From Chryseobacterium camelliae (GTDB taxonomy: Bacteria > Bacteroidota > Bacteroidia > Flavobacteriales > Weeksellaceae): a stretch of DNA of 64,000 nt. A model generated the notes under the pieces. It had not been told where the DNA came from and did no database searches. It saw only the letters and a list, made by a program, of their open reading frames with translations. Location: contig NZ_CP022986.1 in the NCBI RefSeq assembly GCF_002770595.1, forward strand, positions 4,216,001 to 4,280,000, written 5' to 3'. Of the stretch, positions 9,805 to 18,332 are shown piece by piece (the first letter of the stretch is position 1; each line of letters begins with the position of its first letter). The translations under genes were made by a program, and so were the position numbers.

Positions 9805-10053
9805 ATGAAAAAGAAATTCAAAATTACAAGCAATCTTGAGCAAAAAGAAATTCTTAAAAAATCAATCCAGAATTCTGAGAATCAAAATGTAGATCTTTAC
9901 AAATCTATCTTTGGAGGATTGAATTCAGGTATTGCTCCGGGAAACGGAGGTGGTGGTAGTATTATTTTGCCTCCAGGAGGTAGCTGTGATGTGGTAGCAA
10001 TTTCTGGTGCATCTGCTGCTTACGATAGAGTGGATCAATTTTTAAGAGCTTAG
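9805..10053 (+). CDS. Probable RiPP precursor peptide, 82 aa
   Basis: I do not recognise this peptide, but its form and position fit a ribosomally made, modified peptide precursor. The charged leader (residues 1-36, many Lys, Glu and Asn) ends at Gly37-Gly38. A Gly/Pro-rich segment follows (GNGGGGSIILPPGG), then one Cys at 61, a small-residue stretch, and a C-terminal AAYDRVDQFLRA. The two aromatics near the end, Tyr73 and Phe79, are plausible targets for a cyclophane-forming radical SAM enzyme such as the one encoded next. There is no signal peptide. A perfect 12-bp hairpin lies between it and the next gene. Cleavage at Gly-Gly and the crosslink sites are inference. Confidence 0.72.
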   Translation: MKKKFKITSNLEQKEILKKSIQNSENQNVDLYKSIFGGLNSGIAPGNGGGGSIILPPGGSCDVVAISGASAAYDRVDQFLRA

Positions 10054-10076
10054 AACTTGCTGGTTTTTAAAACATT

Positions 10077-10106
10077 AGTTCTTCATCAGTCAAATGATGA
10101 AGAACT
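10077..10106 (+). terminator. Intra-operon hairpin after the precursor, likely partial terminator
   Basis: AGTTCTTCATCA and TGATGAAGAACT form a perfect 12-bp stem around a six-base loop, followed by TTATTTATTT. The downstream ATG begins only 18 bases later. The interrupted T-run suggests partial termination or mRNA stabilisation, which would make the precursor more abundant than the enzymes. Confidence 0.7.
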
Positions 10107-10124
10107 TTATTTATTTCATACAAC

Positions 10125-11366
10125 ATGGTTACTTCTTTTGTTCTGAAGGTTGCAAGCAGATGCAATCTCAATTGCTCATATTGTTACATGTATAATTTAG
10201 GGGATAAAACTTATCTGAAACAACCTAAATTTATGTCAATAAGCACTATACATACTTTCGCTGAAAAATTGGCCCATTATAGTAAAGAAAATGGTTTGAG
10301 ATCTTTTCAGATTGTCTTCCATGGAGGTGAGCCTTTATTACTTCCAAAAGAATTTTACAAGGAAAGTGTTAGGATATTTACTGAAACGCTAAGCGATGCT
10401 TATTTTGATTTTGTTATCCAGACTAATGGTGTTGGATTGGATGGGGACTGGTATGCACTATTTAATGAACTGAACATTCGTGTTGGCATCAGTATGGACG
10501 GACCTAAGGAATATCACGATAGGTACCGTGTATTTCATAATGGAAAAGGATCTTATGACGAGGTAAGGCACGCAATACAGATTGGATTGGAAAATGGGAT
10601 GCATGGGGTACTGTCTGTAGCTAATCTTAATATCTCCCCTAATGTATTATATGAGGAATTCAAAAGCCTGAATGTTCCGAGTTTTAATCTTCTTCTTCCG
10701 GATGGTCATTTCGATAAGTTACCGGATGACCTCATAAAAGATAGAGTCAATACCTATGATTATACGCCATATGCAGATTGGCTGATTGAATTGTTCACGA
10801 TCTGGAAAAGCGATCCTGATAGGCCGAATATGAGATTTTTCAAAACTCTTATTCAGCTGATTGCAGGAGAGGATGCTGGTGACCAGATGGTTGGGTTGAA
10901 AAAAAACGGCGTCGCTGTAGTGGAAACCAATGGAAACCTGGAAGTGGCAGATTCTATTAGAGCTTGTTATGAAGGCATTACCAGAAACAGCATCAATATC
11001 CATACTCACGAGATCAGCTCTATTTTAGAAGATCCGCTTTTTGATATCTATATCAATTCTCATCAGATGGTCAGTGAAAAGTGCATTAACTGTCCTATTT
11101 ATGAAATATGCGGAGGTGGTTTTCTGTTGAACAGATATTCTAATGAAAATGGGTTTGATAATCCTACCATTTATTGTCACGATATGATAAAATTGGTAAC
11201 TTACATCCAAAATGATCTTATTGACAGCTTGCCGGATGAGGTTTGTAAGGAAATGGAACTCAACAGAGTTTCCTATGATGAGATTTTGGAAGAGCTTGAG
11301 AATAAGGGTCCTGTTTCCATTCAGAAAAATATTAAAGATAAATTAGTAGCCTACAGTCTGACATGA
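10125..11366 (+). CDS. Radical SAM/SPASM peptide-modifying enzyme, FxsB-like
   Basis: The protein opens with FVLKVASRCNLNCSYCYMY, which holds the CxxxCxxC cluster motif (Cys13, 17, 20) that binds the SAM-cleaving 4Fe-4S cluster. The C-terminal SPASM region has Cys281, 320, 323, 329 and 351, including CINCPIYEICGGG and GFDNPTIYC. Both ends closely resemble the FxsB family, and relatives in this superfamily make three-residue cyclophanes (triceptides). At 413 residues it is shorter than FxsB forms with the inactivated metallohydrolase extension. Its stop overlaps the next start (ATGA), so the two are translationally coupled. The most likely substrate is the 82-aa peptide directly upstream. Family assignment is strong; the bond formed is inferred. 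Confidence 0.9.
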   Translation: MVTSFVLKVASRCNLNCSYCYMYNLGDKTYLKQPKFMSISTIHTFAEKLAHYSKENGLRSFQIVFHGGEPLLLPKEFYKESVRIFTETLSDAYFDFVIQTNGVGLDGDWYALFNELNIRVGISMDGPKEYHDRYRVFHNGKGSYDEVRHAIQIGLENGMHGVLSVANLNISPNVLYEEFKSLNVPSFNLLLPDGHFDKLPDDLIKDRVNTYDYTPYADWLIELFTIWKSDPDRPNMRFFKTLIQLIAGEDAGDQMVGLKKNGVAVVETNGNLEVADSIRACYEGITRNSINIHTHEISSILEDPLFDIYINSHQMVSEKCINCPIYEICGGGFLLNRYSNENGFDNPTIYCHDMIKLVTYIQNDLIDSLPDEVCKEMELNRVSYDEILEELENKGPVSIQKNIKDKLVAYSLT

Positions 11367-12193
11367 GTTTAAAAAAAGGTATCAAAGTCGATGATCGTCA
11401 TCTTAACAGTATGAGAGATCAGATCAGCATTAATACAGGAGTTGTTGCTGTTAAAAGCATGCATCCTGAAATAGACTATTACGATAATGCCTATTTACCT
11501 GATGCAAACTGGCGGTCCCTAACAGATGTTGAATATAAAACTATTTCAACTGCAGATGCTGACAGAAAAATATTCAATACTCTTGGAGTAGGCACAATTC
11601 CTGCTCATCTGAAAACGTTATTTCAAAAACTAAGTTTAGAAACCTGTACATCGCTCTTTGATGTTCCGGGGAAGTTTCAGGAAAATGAAATGCTCACAAA
11701 AGAGATTAACAAAGCAATCAATACGTTTCTGGATGAAAAATCTCTAAGTCGTAATTATAAATTTCACAGAATTGCACGTTCTCTTCCCGGTATGCAGAGT
11801 ACGACGTTTCATCATATCGGGCAGAATGTTTTTAAATATACGGGCCTGCATATTGATAAAAGTATTCATTTTACTCCTCATACTGCATATAAATCGGGAA
11901 ACAGGATTTCTATCAACATCAGTGAGGAATCACGTTACCTCTATTTTATCAATTTAACATTAAGGCAGATTTACGCTGAAATAAAGAAAAAATATCCTGA
12001 AAAGATCACATCTGAAAATATTGTTGAACAATTTTTCAAACTTTATCCCAGTTATCCTGTTCTAAAGCTTGAAATCAAACCTTATCAATATTATATAGCA
12101 CCTACAGATAATTTTATTCATGACGGCACAACTCTAGGAAATAAAGGGTTCGATATTACGATGGTATATACTGGTGTATTTGATAAATATTAA
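11363..12193 (+). CDS. Uncharacterised HxD...H protein, possible oxygenase (copy 1)
   Basis: I do not recognise the family with confidence. The protein is 276 residues, without signal peptide or membrane segment, and is paralogous to the next gene. Shared landmarks are YLPDANWRSLTDVEY near residue 45, an HxD pair (His163, Asp165 in GLHIDKS), SGNRISINISEESRYL, and YYIAPTDNFIHDGTT with His253. An HxD plus distal His after a strand-rich stretch recalls Fe(II)/2-oxoglutarate dioxygenases, although the usual Arg after the distal His is not evident. It is coupled to the radical SAM gene by a 4-base overlap, so a second modification of the same peptide is a fair guess. A non-enzymatic binding role is the alternative. 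Confidence 0.6.
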   Translation: MSLKKGIKVDDRHLNSMRDQISINTGVVAVKSMHPEIDYYDNAYLPDANWRSLTDVEYKTISTADADRKIFNTLGVGTIPAHLKTLFQKLSLETCTSLFDVPGKFQENEMLTKEINKAINTFLDEKSLSRNYKFHRIARSLPGMQSTTFHHIGQNVFKYTGLHIDKSIHFTPHTAYKSGNRISINISEESRYLYFINLTLRQIYAEIKKKYPEKITSENIVEQFFKLYPSYPVLKLEIKPYQYYIAPTDNFIHDGTTLGNKGFDITMVYTGVFDKY

Positions 12194-12196
12194 TCT

Positions 12197-13072
12197 ATGA
12201 AAAAACTAAAACCTGGAATTAAAATATACTCAGATAAGCAAAATGGGAATCTCCAGATCAATTCAGGAGTCATCCATCATTCAAAGCAAGCTCCGAATGA
12301 ACTTGTTTTTAAAAGTCAGAAGTTTATACAGCAGTATGAACCGGAAGCATATTTGCCTAAAAGAGATTGGCGGCCATTAAAGGCAGAAGAATACAATATA
12401 TTAAAAGGAGATCATTTAAATAAAAAAGACTTTAATTCGGTTTTTATCGGTGAACTTCCCGATCCTCTGAAGATTCTTTTTGATAAATTAAATTTAGAGA
12501 CTGCTCAATCTCAGGATGAAGTTTTTGACAAATTTAAAAACAATCATGAATTGGTCAATGACATTAATCTTAAGTTAAATGAATTTATCGAGCCTGTTTC
12601 ATTAGGGCCCTATAAGTTCATGAGTCTCGCTACAAATTATGCGAACAGTGAGATTGTATCTTTAGATAAAAGAAAATTACCTGCAGGGTATACAATCAAT
12701 GATTTACGTTTTATAGGAGTCCATAAGGACAGTTCCCAAAACATGACATTGCATACAGCGCATCGGTTTGGTAATAGAATAACATTTAACCTTGGAAAGG
12801 AATCCAGATATTTGTTGCTGATCAATTTAACCATGCTGCAGGTTTATCATATGATTAAAAAAGAAATAGATATAAAAGAACATAATATCAATAACAAAAA
12901 TATAACGTCTTATTTCATGCAGCTGTTTCCTGATTATCCTATGTTGAAAATAGAACAGAAGCCTTATCATTATTATATTGCTCCTACAGACAACTGTTTT
13001 CACGACGGATCTACCTTTGGGAGTATGTCTCTTGATATTGTAATGACGTATCTCGGTAGATTTTTAATATAA
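12197..13072 (+). CDS. Uncharacterised HxD...H protein, possible oxygenase (copy 2)
   Basis: Paralogue of the preceding gene and only three bases downstream of it. It keeps EAYLPKRDWRPLKAEEY, the HxD pair (His176, Asp178 in GVHKDSS), FGNRITFNLGKESRYLLLINL and YYIAPTDNCFHDGST with His269. The His-to-His spacing is 93 residues against 90 in copy 1. Conservation of just these short blocks, with otherwise divergent sequence, suggests they form the active or ligand site. The two copies may act on different positions of the peptide or form a heterodimer. It is cytoplasmic by sequence (291 residues, no signal). Identification as an Fe(II)/2OG-type enzyme is tentative. Confidence 0.6.
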   Translation: MKKLKPGIKIYSDKQNGNLQINSGVIHHSKQAPNELVFKSQKFIQQYEPEAYLPKRDWRPLKAEEYNILKGDHLNKKDFNSVFIGELPDPLKILFDKLNLETAQSQDEVFDKFKNNHELVNDINLKLNEFIEPVSLGPYKFMSLATNYANSEIVSLDKRKLPAGYTINDLRFIGVHKDSSQNMTLHTAHRFGNRITFNLGKESRYLLLINLTMLQVYHMIKKEIDIKEHNINNKNITSYFMQLFPDYPMLKIEQKPYHYYIAPTDNCFHDGSTFGSMSLDIVMTYLGRFLI

Positions 13073-13087
13073 AAATAACCTGTTTAT

Positions 13088-14242
13088 ATGAAATATGCTT
13101 TAACTTTTTTACTATTATGTATTTCGCTTATGCATATGGCTCAGAAAAAACTTCCCGTAATCAGGGCTAATTCATCTAAAGCGGTCATCCTTGAAGAAGA
13201 TAACGGACTGAAGACGGACTGGAATATTGATCCGTCAGTAAAACCTGATATCTACATCGTATCCAAAATAAGCAGAGGTTCTAAGACGGTTAAGATAAAA
13301 ACAGATATTGATTCGATTAGGATAAAAATAAAGCAGGGTGAAAAAAAAGACTTTGTAATTCTTCTGAAAGGCAAAGATTCCTGCCTGACAAGAATTGAGA
13401 GCCAGGTTCCTAAGAATTTCAGTACCGTGCAGCCAGCTTTTCATGACAGCATCCGTTTAGGAATTAACGGGCAGAATACGATGTTTGTCAAGGCGGCACT
13501 TAATAAAACAGATTCGTTAGTGCTGAATTTCGATACGGGAACCAGCAACCTTTCCCTTACTGCAGAAGCTTTGAAAGATAAGATCAAACAATCCCTGAAG
13601 GCAGGAGTCAACGTACTTTCCATTGGGAACAAGAAATACGACGGCTTTAAAATTTATAAGGTGGAGCTGTCGGGACACGGAACAGACGGCAGGTTCGGCT
13701 GGGACCTTTTCGACGGAATGGTGGTTGAGCTGAATTATGACCATGGAATCATGGTCGTTCATTCCCAACTTCCGGAATATGTAAAAAAAGACAAGGCTTA
13801 CGAAAAGCTGGAGGTGAAATATCTTGACAAGCTTTTTTTTGTGGAGACTACAATCAACCAGGGTTCAAGATCATATAAGGATTGGTTTCTTTTTGACACC
13901 GGATACCAGCGTACGGCGATGCTTGACGGTCCTTTGTTGAGAGAACATCATTTCCCGACCACACAAATGAAAGAGATTAAAAAAGTCATCATGAGGGGAG
14001 GCCAGGGAAATGAAATTCCGGTCATTACGGCCAATCTCGAATCATTAAGCCTGGGTAAATATAAACTTAAGAATATTCCGGCTCAGCTTCTCTCTGAAAG
14101 CAGGCTGGTCATCAACAAAAGGATGAATATCCTGGGCAATGAAATCCTGAAACGTTTCAACGTTTTCCTGGATTTTCAGAATAACGCAGTTTACCTGAAA
14201 CCCAACAGATTATTCAATGACAGCTACATTGAAAAAGAATAA
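13088..14242 (+). CDS. Secreted pepsin/retropepsin-like aspartic protease
   Basis: A signal peptide (residues about 1-18, ending HMAQ) directs it to the periplasm or beyond. Two catalytic-type motifs are present: NFDTGTSNLSL (Asp149-Thr-Gly) and LFDTGYQRTAM (Asp270-Thr-Gly), each followed by the hydrophobic stretch usual for one lobe of an aspartic protease. Two DTG motifs in one chain imply an internal pseudo-dimer. Residues about 85-130 precede the first lobe and may be a propeptide or beta domain. It begins 15 bases after copy 2 of the HxD protein and is followed by a terminator, so it is the last gene of the operon. Leader removal from an exported modified peptide is an attractive but unproven role. 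Confidence 0.72.
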   Translation: MKYALTFLLLCISLMHMAQKKLPVIRANSSKAVILEEDNGLKTDWNIDPSVKPDIYIVSKISRGSKTVKIKTDIDSIRIKIKQGEKKDFVILLKGKDSCLTRIESQVPKNFSTVQPAFHDSIRLGINGQNTMFVKAALNKTDSLVLNFDTGTSNLSLTAEALKDKIKQSLKAGVNVLSIGNKKYDGFKIYKVELSGHGTDGRFGWDLFDGMVVELNYDHGIMVVHSQLPEYVKKDKAYEKLEVKYLDKLFFVETTINQGSRSYKDWFLFDTGYQRTAMLDGPLLREHHFPTTQMKEIKKVIMRGGQGNEIPVITANLESLSLGKYKLKNIPAQLLSESRLVINKRMNILGNEILKRFNVFLDFQNNAVYLKPNRLFNDSYIEKE

Positions 14243-14278
14243 AAATAGGCTGTAGAATAATATTTTCATAACTTTATG

Positions 14279-14313
14279 ATCCTTGAAGGTTGTTTTGCCT
14301 TTAAGGATTTTTT
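14279..14313 (+). terminator. Terminator closing the RiPP-like operon
   Basis: The arms ATCCTTGAAGG and CCTTTAAGGAT pair over 11 bp with one G-T pair around an eight-base loop, and a T-run follows. It marks the 3' boundary of the operon that starts at the precursor peptide. Confidence 0.85.
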
Positions 14314-14345
14314 ATGATCATGATTTTATCCTTGATATACTGAAG

Positions 14346-15347
14346 ATGATGAAGCAACTTTTTAACAAGCAGAATACATTTCTGTTCCTGCTGATTATGA
14401 TGGTTATACTGGCAAGGTTTTTTCCCTTTCTGGAGTCGTACAGTACCTACTTTAACCTCCCGGGATTCATAGACTGGGGAATTGCCGCAATATTCCTGTT
14501 ATACGGTCTTAAGCTGAACCTGAAAGAAGTGATGAAAGATGTGGCCAACTGGAAGCTGCACCTTTTGATTCAGTCCGGTACTTTTATCCTGTTTCCGTTA
14601 CTGGTACTCCTGTTTTATCCGCTGGTGAAAGATTCTCAATACACTACGGTCTGGCTGTCCGTATTTTTTATGGCCTGCCTTCCGTCTACAGTCTCTTCAT
14701 CCGTAGTGATGGTCTCCATTGCCAGGGGAAATGTGACATCCGCTATTTTCAATGCATCCGTTTCGGGGCTGATAGGTATATTGATGACCCCTTTGCTCAT
14801 GAGTTTCTTTCTTGTGCCGGCAGAAGGTTCCGGCGATCAGGGAGAAATTATTCAGCAGTTGCTTATTAAGGTCTTGCTGCCCATTGTGCTGGGAATCCTG
14901 CTGAATCCTGTCCTTAAAAAATGGGTGACCAAATATTCTTCAGCCATTGCTGAATTTGACCGGCTGATCATCCTGCTGATCGTTTATGAAAGTTTTTCTA
15001 CAGCGTTCTCACAACATATCTTTGCATCGGTTCCTGCCGTAACGTTCCTGATATTGGCCTGCAGTGTGGTATTCCTGTTTTTTGCCGTATACCATATCCT
15101 GCAATATGCCGCACGGAAAATGAAATTTAAACGGGAAGACGTCATTACCGCAACCTTTTGCGGATCCAAGAAATCTCTGGTCCACGGAAGCCTTTTCCTG
15201 CTGGTACTCGGGATTCCGGATGACCAGAAAGTCCTGTTTCTGCTTCCGGTCATGATTTACCATAGCTTCCAGCTCTTTTATGTAAGCTGGCTGGCCAGCA
15301 AGATAGCAAAAAGAACAGAAGGATTACAGCCTGAAAAAATTATTTAA
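14346..15347 (+). CDS. SBF-like (bile acid:sodium symporter-like) membrane transporter
   Basis: Integral inner-membrane protein with about ten hydrophobic segments. It resembles the SBF-like/YfeH group of the bile acid:Na+ symporter superfamily: LPGFIDWGIAAIFLLYGLKL in the first third, FFMACLPSTVSSSVVM with the conserved PSTVSSS, and ATFCGSKKSLVHG near the end. An in-frame start exists 63 bases upstream, but that lies within the terminator tail, so ATG 14346 (MMKQLF) is preferred. The family moves organic anions or other solutes; the substrate here is unknown. It is followed after 15 bases by the aspartoacylase-like gene, suggesting joint transcription. Confidence 0.82.
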   Translation: MMKQLFNKQNTFLFLLIMMVILARFFPFLESYSTYFNLPGFIDWGIAAIFLLYGLKLNLKEVMKDVANWKLHLLIQSGTFILFPLLVLLFYPLVKDSQYTTVWLSVFFMACLPSTVSSSVVMVSIARGNVTSAIFNASVSGLIGILMTPLLMSFFLVPAEGSGDQGEIIQQLLIKVLLPIVLGILLNPVLKKWVTKYSSAIAEFDRLIILLIVYESFSTAFSQHIFASVPAVTFLILACSVVFLFFAVYHILQYAARKMKFKREDVITATFCGSKKSLVHGSLFLLVLGIPDDQKVLFLLPVMIYHSFQLFYVSWLASKIAKRTEGLQPEKII

Positions 15348-15362
15348 CTATCTTTAAACAGT

Positions 15363-16406
15363 ATGAAAGTAAGTAAGGCAGCTGTATTGTCTCTGTTGGC
15401 TATGGCTTCATCCCTCTCTTCACAGCAGGTGAAATCCGTGATGAATAATGAAGGAAGGTTCAGGAAAGACATCATTCTGCCAGTAAAAAGCGGACAGAGT
15501 GATACCTATATTCCCGTTACCATTATCAAAGGAAAAGAAAAAGGACCGGTTTTCAGTATTGTTGCGGGAATCCATGGCTATGAATATCCGCCTGTTATTG
15601 CGGTTCAGGAACTCCTGAGAGAAATCAGTCCCGAGTCTGTTAGAGGCACCCTTATCATCATTCCTATAGCCAATATCGAAGCATTTAAGAAAAGAACGCC
15701 GTTCATCAGTCCGCTGGACCAAAAGAATCTGAATAATGTCTTTCCGGGTTCTCCTGACGGCTCACCAACCGAACAGATTGCCCATCTGATCACAAAAGAA
15801 GTTATTTCAAATTCCGATATATTCCTGGATATCCACGGAGGTGATGCCAGTGAAGACCTGATGCCTTTCGTGTGTTATTACAACAGGTCGGATGCCCCTG
15901 AGCAGACCGCTTCAGCATACGAGCTGTCCGTACAGTCGCAAATACCTTATGTTGTTTCTTATCCTTACACTATTACAGGAAAAGAACCGGCAAAATACGC
16001 TTTTAAACAGGCTGTGCAGCAGGGCATCACTGCGCTGAGCATAGAAGCCGGAAAACTGGGAAATGTTCAGGAGGACCAGGTAGCATTGATTAAAAATGCC
16101 GTTTACCGTATGCTTGAGCACTCAGGAATTTATACATTTAAAAAATATACAGATAAAGAAACTTCAAAAGTTACGCTGCTGAACCGACAGGAGTATATCC
16201 GTGTTCCGCAATCCGGGATATTCTACAGTCGCTTTAAAAGCGGCGATACGGTAAAAAAGAACCAGACGCTTGGCTTTATCACGGATGAATTCGGTACCAG
16301 AAAACAGGATATCATTGCTCCTGCAGACGGAATCATCCTTTACAAAATAGGCACTCCGCCGGTCAATCAGGGAGAAACCCTGTTCTGTATCGGCTATAAC
16401 CAATAA
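15363..16406 (+). CDS. Succinylglutamate desuccinylase/aspartoacylase-like zinc hydrolase
   Basis: M14-type zinc hydrolase of the AstE/AspA group, which cleaves N-acyl amino acids or similar amides. The metal-binding region reads AGIHGYEYPP (His and Glu of HxxE), and the later histidine is in FLDIHGGDASEDL. A probable signal peptide (about 1-20, SSLSSQQ) places it in the periplasm, unlike cytoplasmic AstE. The C-terminal 80 residues form a beta-rich lipoyl-like region (SGIFYSRFKSGDTVKKNQTL split here as GIFYSRFKSGD and KNQTLGFI), as in other members. Neighbours are a transporter and a GH13 amylase, and the 9-base gap to the amylase implies an operon. The real substrate is unknown. Confidence 0.82.
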   Translation: MKVSKAAVLSLLAMASSLSSQQVKSVMNNEGRFRKDIILPVKSGQSDTYIPVTIIKGKEKGPVFSIVAGIHGYEYPPVIAVQELLREISPESVRGTLIIIPIANIEAFKKRTPFISPLDQKNLNNVFPGSPDGSPTEQIAHLITKEVISNSDIFLDIHGGDASEDLMPFVCYYNRSDAPEQTASAYELSVQSQIPYVVSYPYTITGKEPAKYAFKQAVQQGITALSIEAGKLGNVQEDQVALIKNAVYRMLEHSGIYTFKKYTDKETSKVTLLNRQEYIRVPQSGIFYSRFKSGDTVKKNQTLGFITDEFGTRKQDIIAPADGIILYKIGTPPVNQGETLFCIGYNQ

Positions 16407-16415
16407 ATAAGTATT

Positions 16416-18275
16416 ATGAAAAAGATATATGCATTCTGTGCGCTTTCTGCTGCTGCCTTTGCTTTTTCCCAGACCAAACCCCTGGAAAAAGTAGAGCCTG
16501 CATTCTGGTGGAAAGGCATGAAAAATCCTGAGCTTCAGATTCTGGTGTACGGTAAAGATATTGCCAGCCGGCAGATTGAGCTTTCAGACGGCATTCAGAT
16601 CAAAGACATTCAGAAAGTTGATAATCCTAACTACGTCTTTGTGACCGTCAATACCAATGAAATCAATGTCCCGAAATTTAAAATCAGCCTTAAAAACGGC
16701 AGGAAAAATGTAGGTTCCTATACTTATGAGCTGAAAACAAGAAATCAGGGTTCCGCGGACCGGGAATCTTTTTCTTCCAAAGATGTTATGTACCTCATCA
16801 TGCCGGACCGTTTTGCCAACGGGGACGAGAAAAACGACTCTGTTCCGGGCCTGACGGAAAAAGCCAACAGGAGCCTGCCTAACGGAAGGCATGGCGGGGA
16901 CCTGCGCGGAATCATCAATCATCTGGATTATCTTCAGGATTTGGGAGCTACCGCAGTATGGCTTACTCCGGTAAATGAAGACAACGAAAAGGTATATTCC
17001 TATCACGGATATGCGCAGACCGATCTGTATAAAATAGACGCACGGTACGGCACCAATGAAGAATACCGTGATCTTTCCCGCGAACTTAACAAGAGAAATA
17101 TGAAGCTGGTGATGGACTATGTGACCAATCACTGGGGAATTTCCCACTGGATGATCAAAGATCTGCCTTCAAAAGACTGGATCCACTGGTTTAACGATGG
17201 TGACAACGGGTTTAAGCGTTCCAATTATAAGATCACCACACAGTTCGATACGAATGCTGCGGAAGCAGATAAAAAAAATGCATTGGACGGATGGTTTGAT
17301 ACCACCATGCCGGATATCAACCAGAAGAATCCGCTGGTCCTGAAATACCTTACCCAGAATGCCATCTGGTGGATTGAATATGCCGAATTAGGCGGCTTCC
17401 GCGTGGATACCTATCCTTACAACGATAAAGAAGCGATGGCGAAATGGGCAAAAGCCATTACGGATGAATACCCGAAATTCAATATCGTCGGGGAAACCTG
17501 GCTCAGCAGTCCCGCTTATATTTCAGCCTGGCAGAAGGATTCCAAAACCGGTGAGGCGGCCCATTACAATTCCAACCTGCCTTCAGTAATGGATTTTATT
17601 CTGTACGGGAATATTCCGGGTGCCCTGATGGAAAAACAGGGATGGGACACCGGAATGATGAAACTGTACGACGGGTTTACCAGCGATTTCCTGTATCCTG
17701 ATATCAACAACGTCCTGGTTTTTATCGAAAACCATGATACCGCACGATGGAATGAAATCTTCAATGCAGATCCAAAAGCCTACAAGATGGCCATGACCAT
17801 TTTATTAACCGTCCGCGGAATACCGCAGCTTTATTACGGAACGGAAATAGGAATGAGAGGCGATAAAAATAAAGGCGGCGATGCCGATATCCGTAGGGAT
17901 TTCCCGGGCGGCTGGAAATCAGATCCTCAGAACGCCTTCAATGCTTCCGGACAGACCCCTGAGCAGAAAGAATTCCATGATTTTACCCGGAAACTGCTGA
18001 ACTGGAGAAAAAATAAGGCTGTAATCCATACCGGTAAAACCAAAAACTTCCTTCCGCAGGACAATGTATTTGTGTATTTCAGGTATGACGGCCGGGAAAG
18101 CGTGATGGTGGTCCTGAACAATAATGAGACAGAACAGAAACTGGATCTGAAGCGGTTTGCTGAATCACTGGACGGTTTTTCAGGCGGTAAAGATATTATT
18201 TCCGGCAAAGATATTTCCTTTCAGGGCAGCCTTTCAGTTCCTGCAAAAAGTTCCACGATCATAGAATTGAAATAA
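16416..18275 (+). CDS. susA: GH13 alpha-amylase / neopullulanase, SusA-like
   Basis: Periplasmic alpha-glucan hydrolase that cuts starch or cyclodextrin-type substrates to maltodextrins. A signal peptide (1-18, AFAFSQ) is followed by an N-terminal immunoglobulin-like cyclomaltodextrinase domain (about 25-115) and the catalytic barrel. The GH13 triad is visible: Asp331 in GGFRVDTYPY as nucleophile, Glu360 in IVGETWL as acid/base, and Asp441 in ENHDTAR as transition-state stabiliser. MDYVTNHWG is the first conserved region. The length of 619 matches SusA-type enzymes. With the GH97 enzyme, susCD genes and sugar transporter it completes a starch pathway. Confidence 0.94.
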   Translation: MKKIYAFCALSAAAFAFSQTKPLEKVEPAFWWKGMKNPELQILVYGKDIASRQIELSDGIQIKDIQKVDNPNYVFVTVNTNEINVPKFKISLKNGRKNVGSYTYELKTRNQGSADRESFSSKDVMYLIMPDRFANGDEKNDSVPGLTEKANRSLPNGRHGGDLRGIINHLDYLQDLGATAVWLTPVNEDNEKVYSYHGYAQTDLYKIDARYGTNEEYRDLSRELNKRNMKLVMDYVTNHWGISHWMIKDLPSKDWIHWFNDGDNGFKRSNYKITTQFDTNAAEADKKNALDGWFDTTMPDINQKNPLVLKYLTQNAIWWIEYAELGGFRVDTYPYNDKEAMAKWAKAITDEYPKFNIVGETWLSSPAYISAWQKDSKTGEAAHYNSNLPSVMDFILYGNIPGALMEKQGWDTGMMKLYDGFTSDFLYPDINNVLVFIENHDTARWNEIFNADPKAYKMAMTILLTVRGIPQLYYGTEIGMRGDKNKGGDADIRRDFPGGWKSDPQNAFNASGQTPEQKEFHDFTRKLLNWRKNKAVIHTGKTKNFLPQDNVFVYFRYDGRESVMVVLNNNETEQKLDLKRFAESLDGFSGGKDIISGKDISFQGSLSVPAKSSTIIELK

Positions 18276-18332
18276 TCACTAATTTACGCAGGTCAAATTA
18301 AAATTGAATACAGATACTTTATTATAGTAAAC

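Noticed and set aside
14283-14345. N-terminal extension of the SBF-like transporter (start 14283)
   Set aside because: It starts inside the hairpin and T-run of the preceding terminator and adds a charged stretch not typical of the family.
16584-17147. 187-codon minus-strand frame inside the GH13 amylase gene
   Set aside because: Shadow of the amylase coding strand; no promoter or recognisable protein features.
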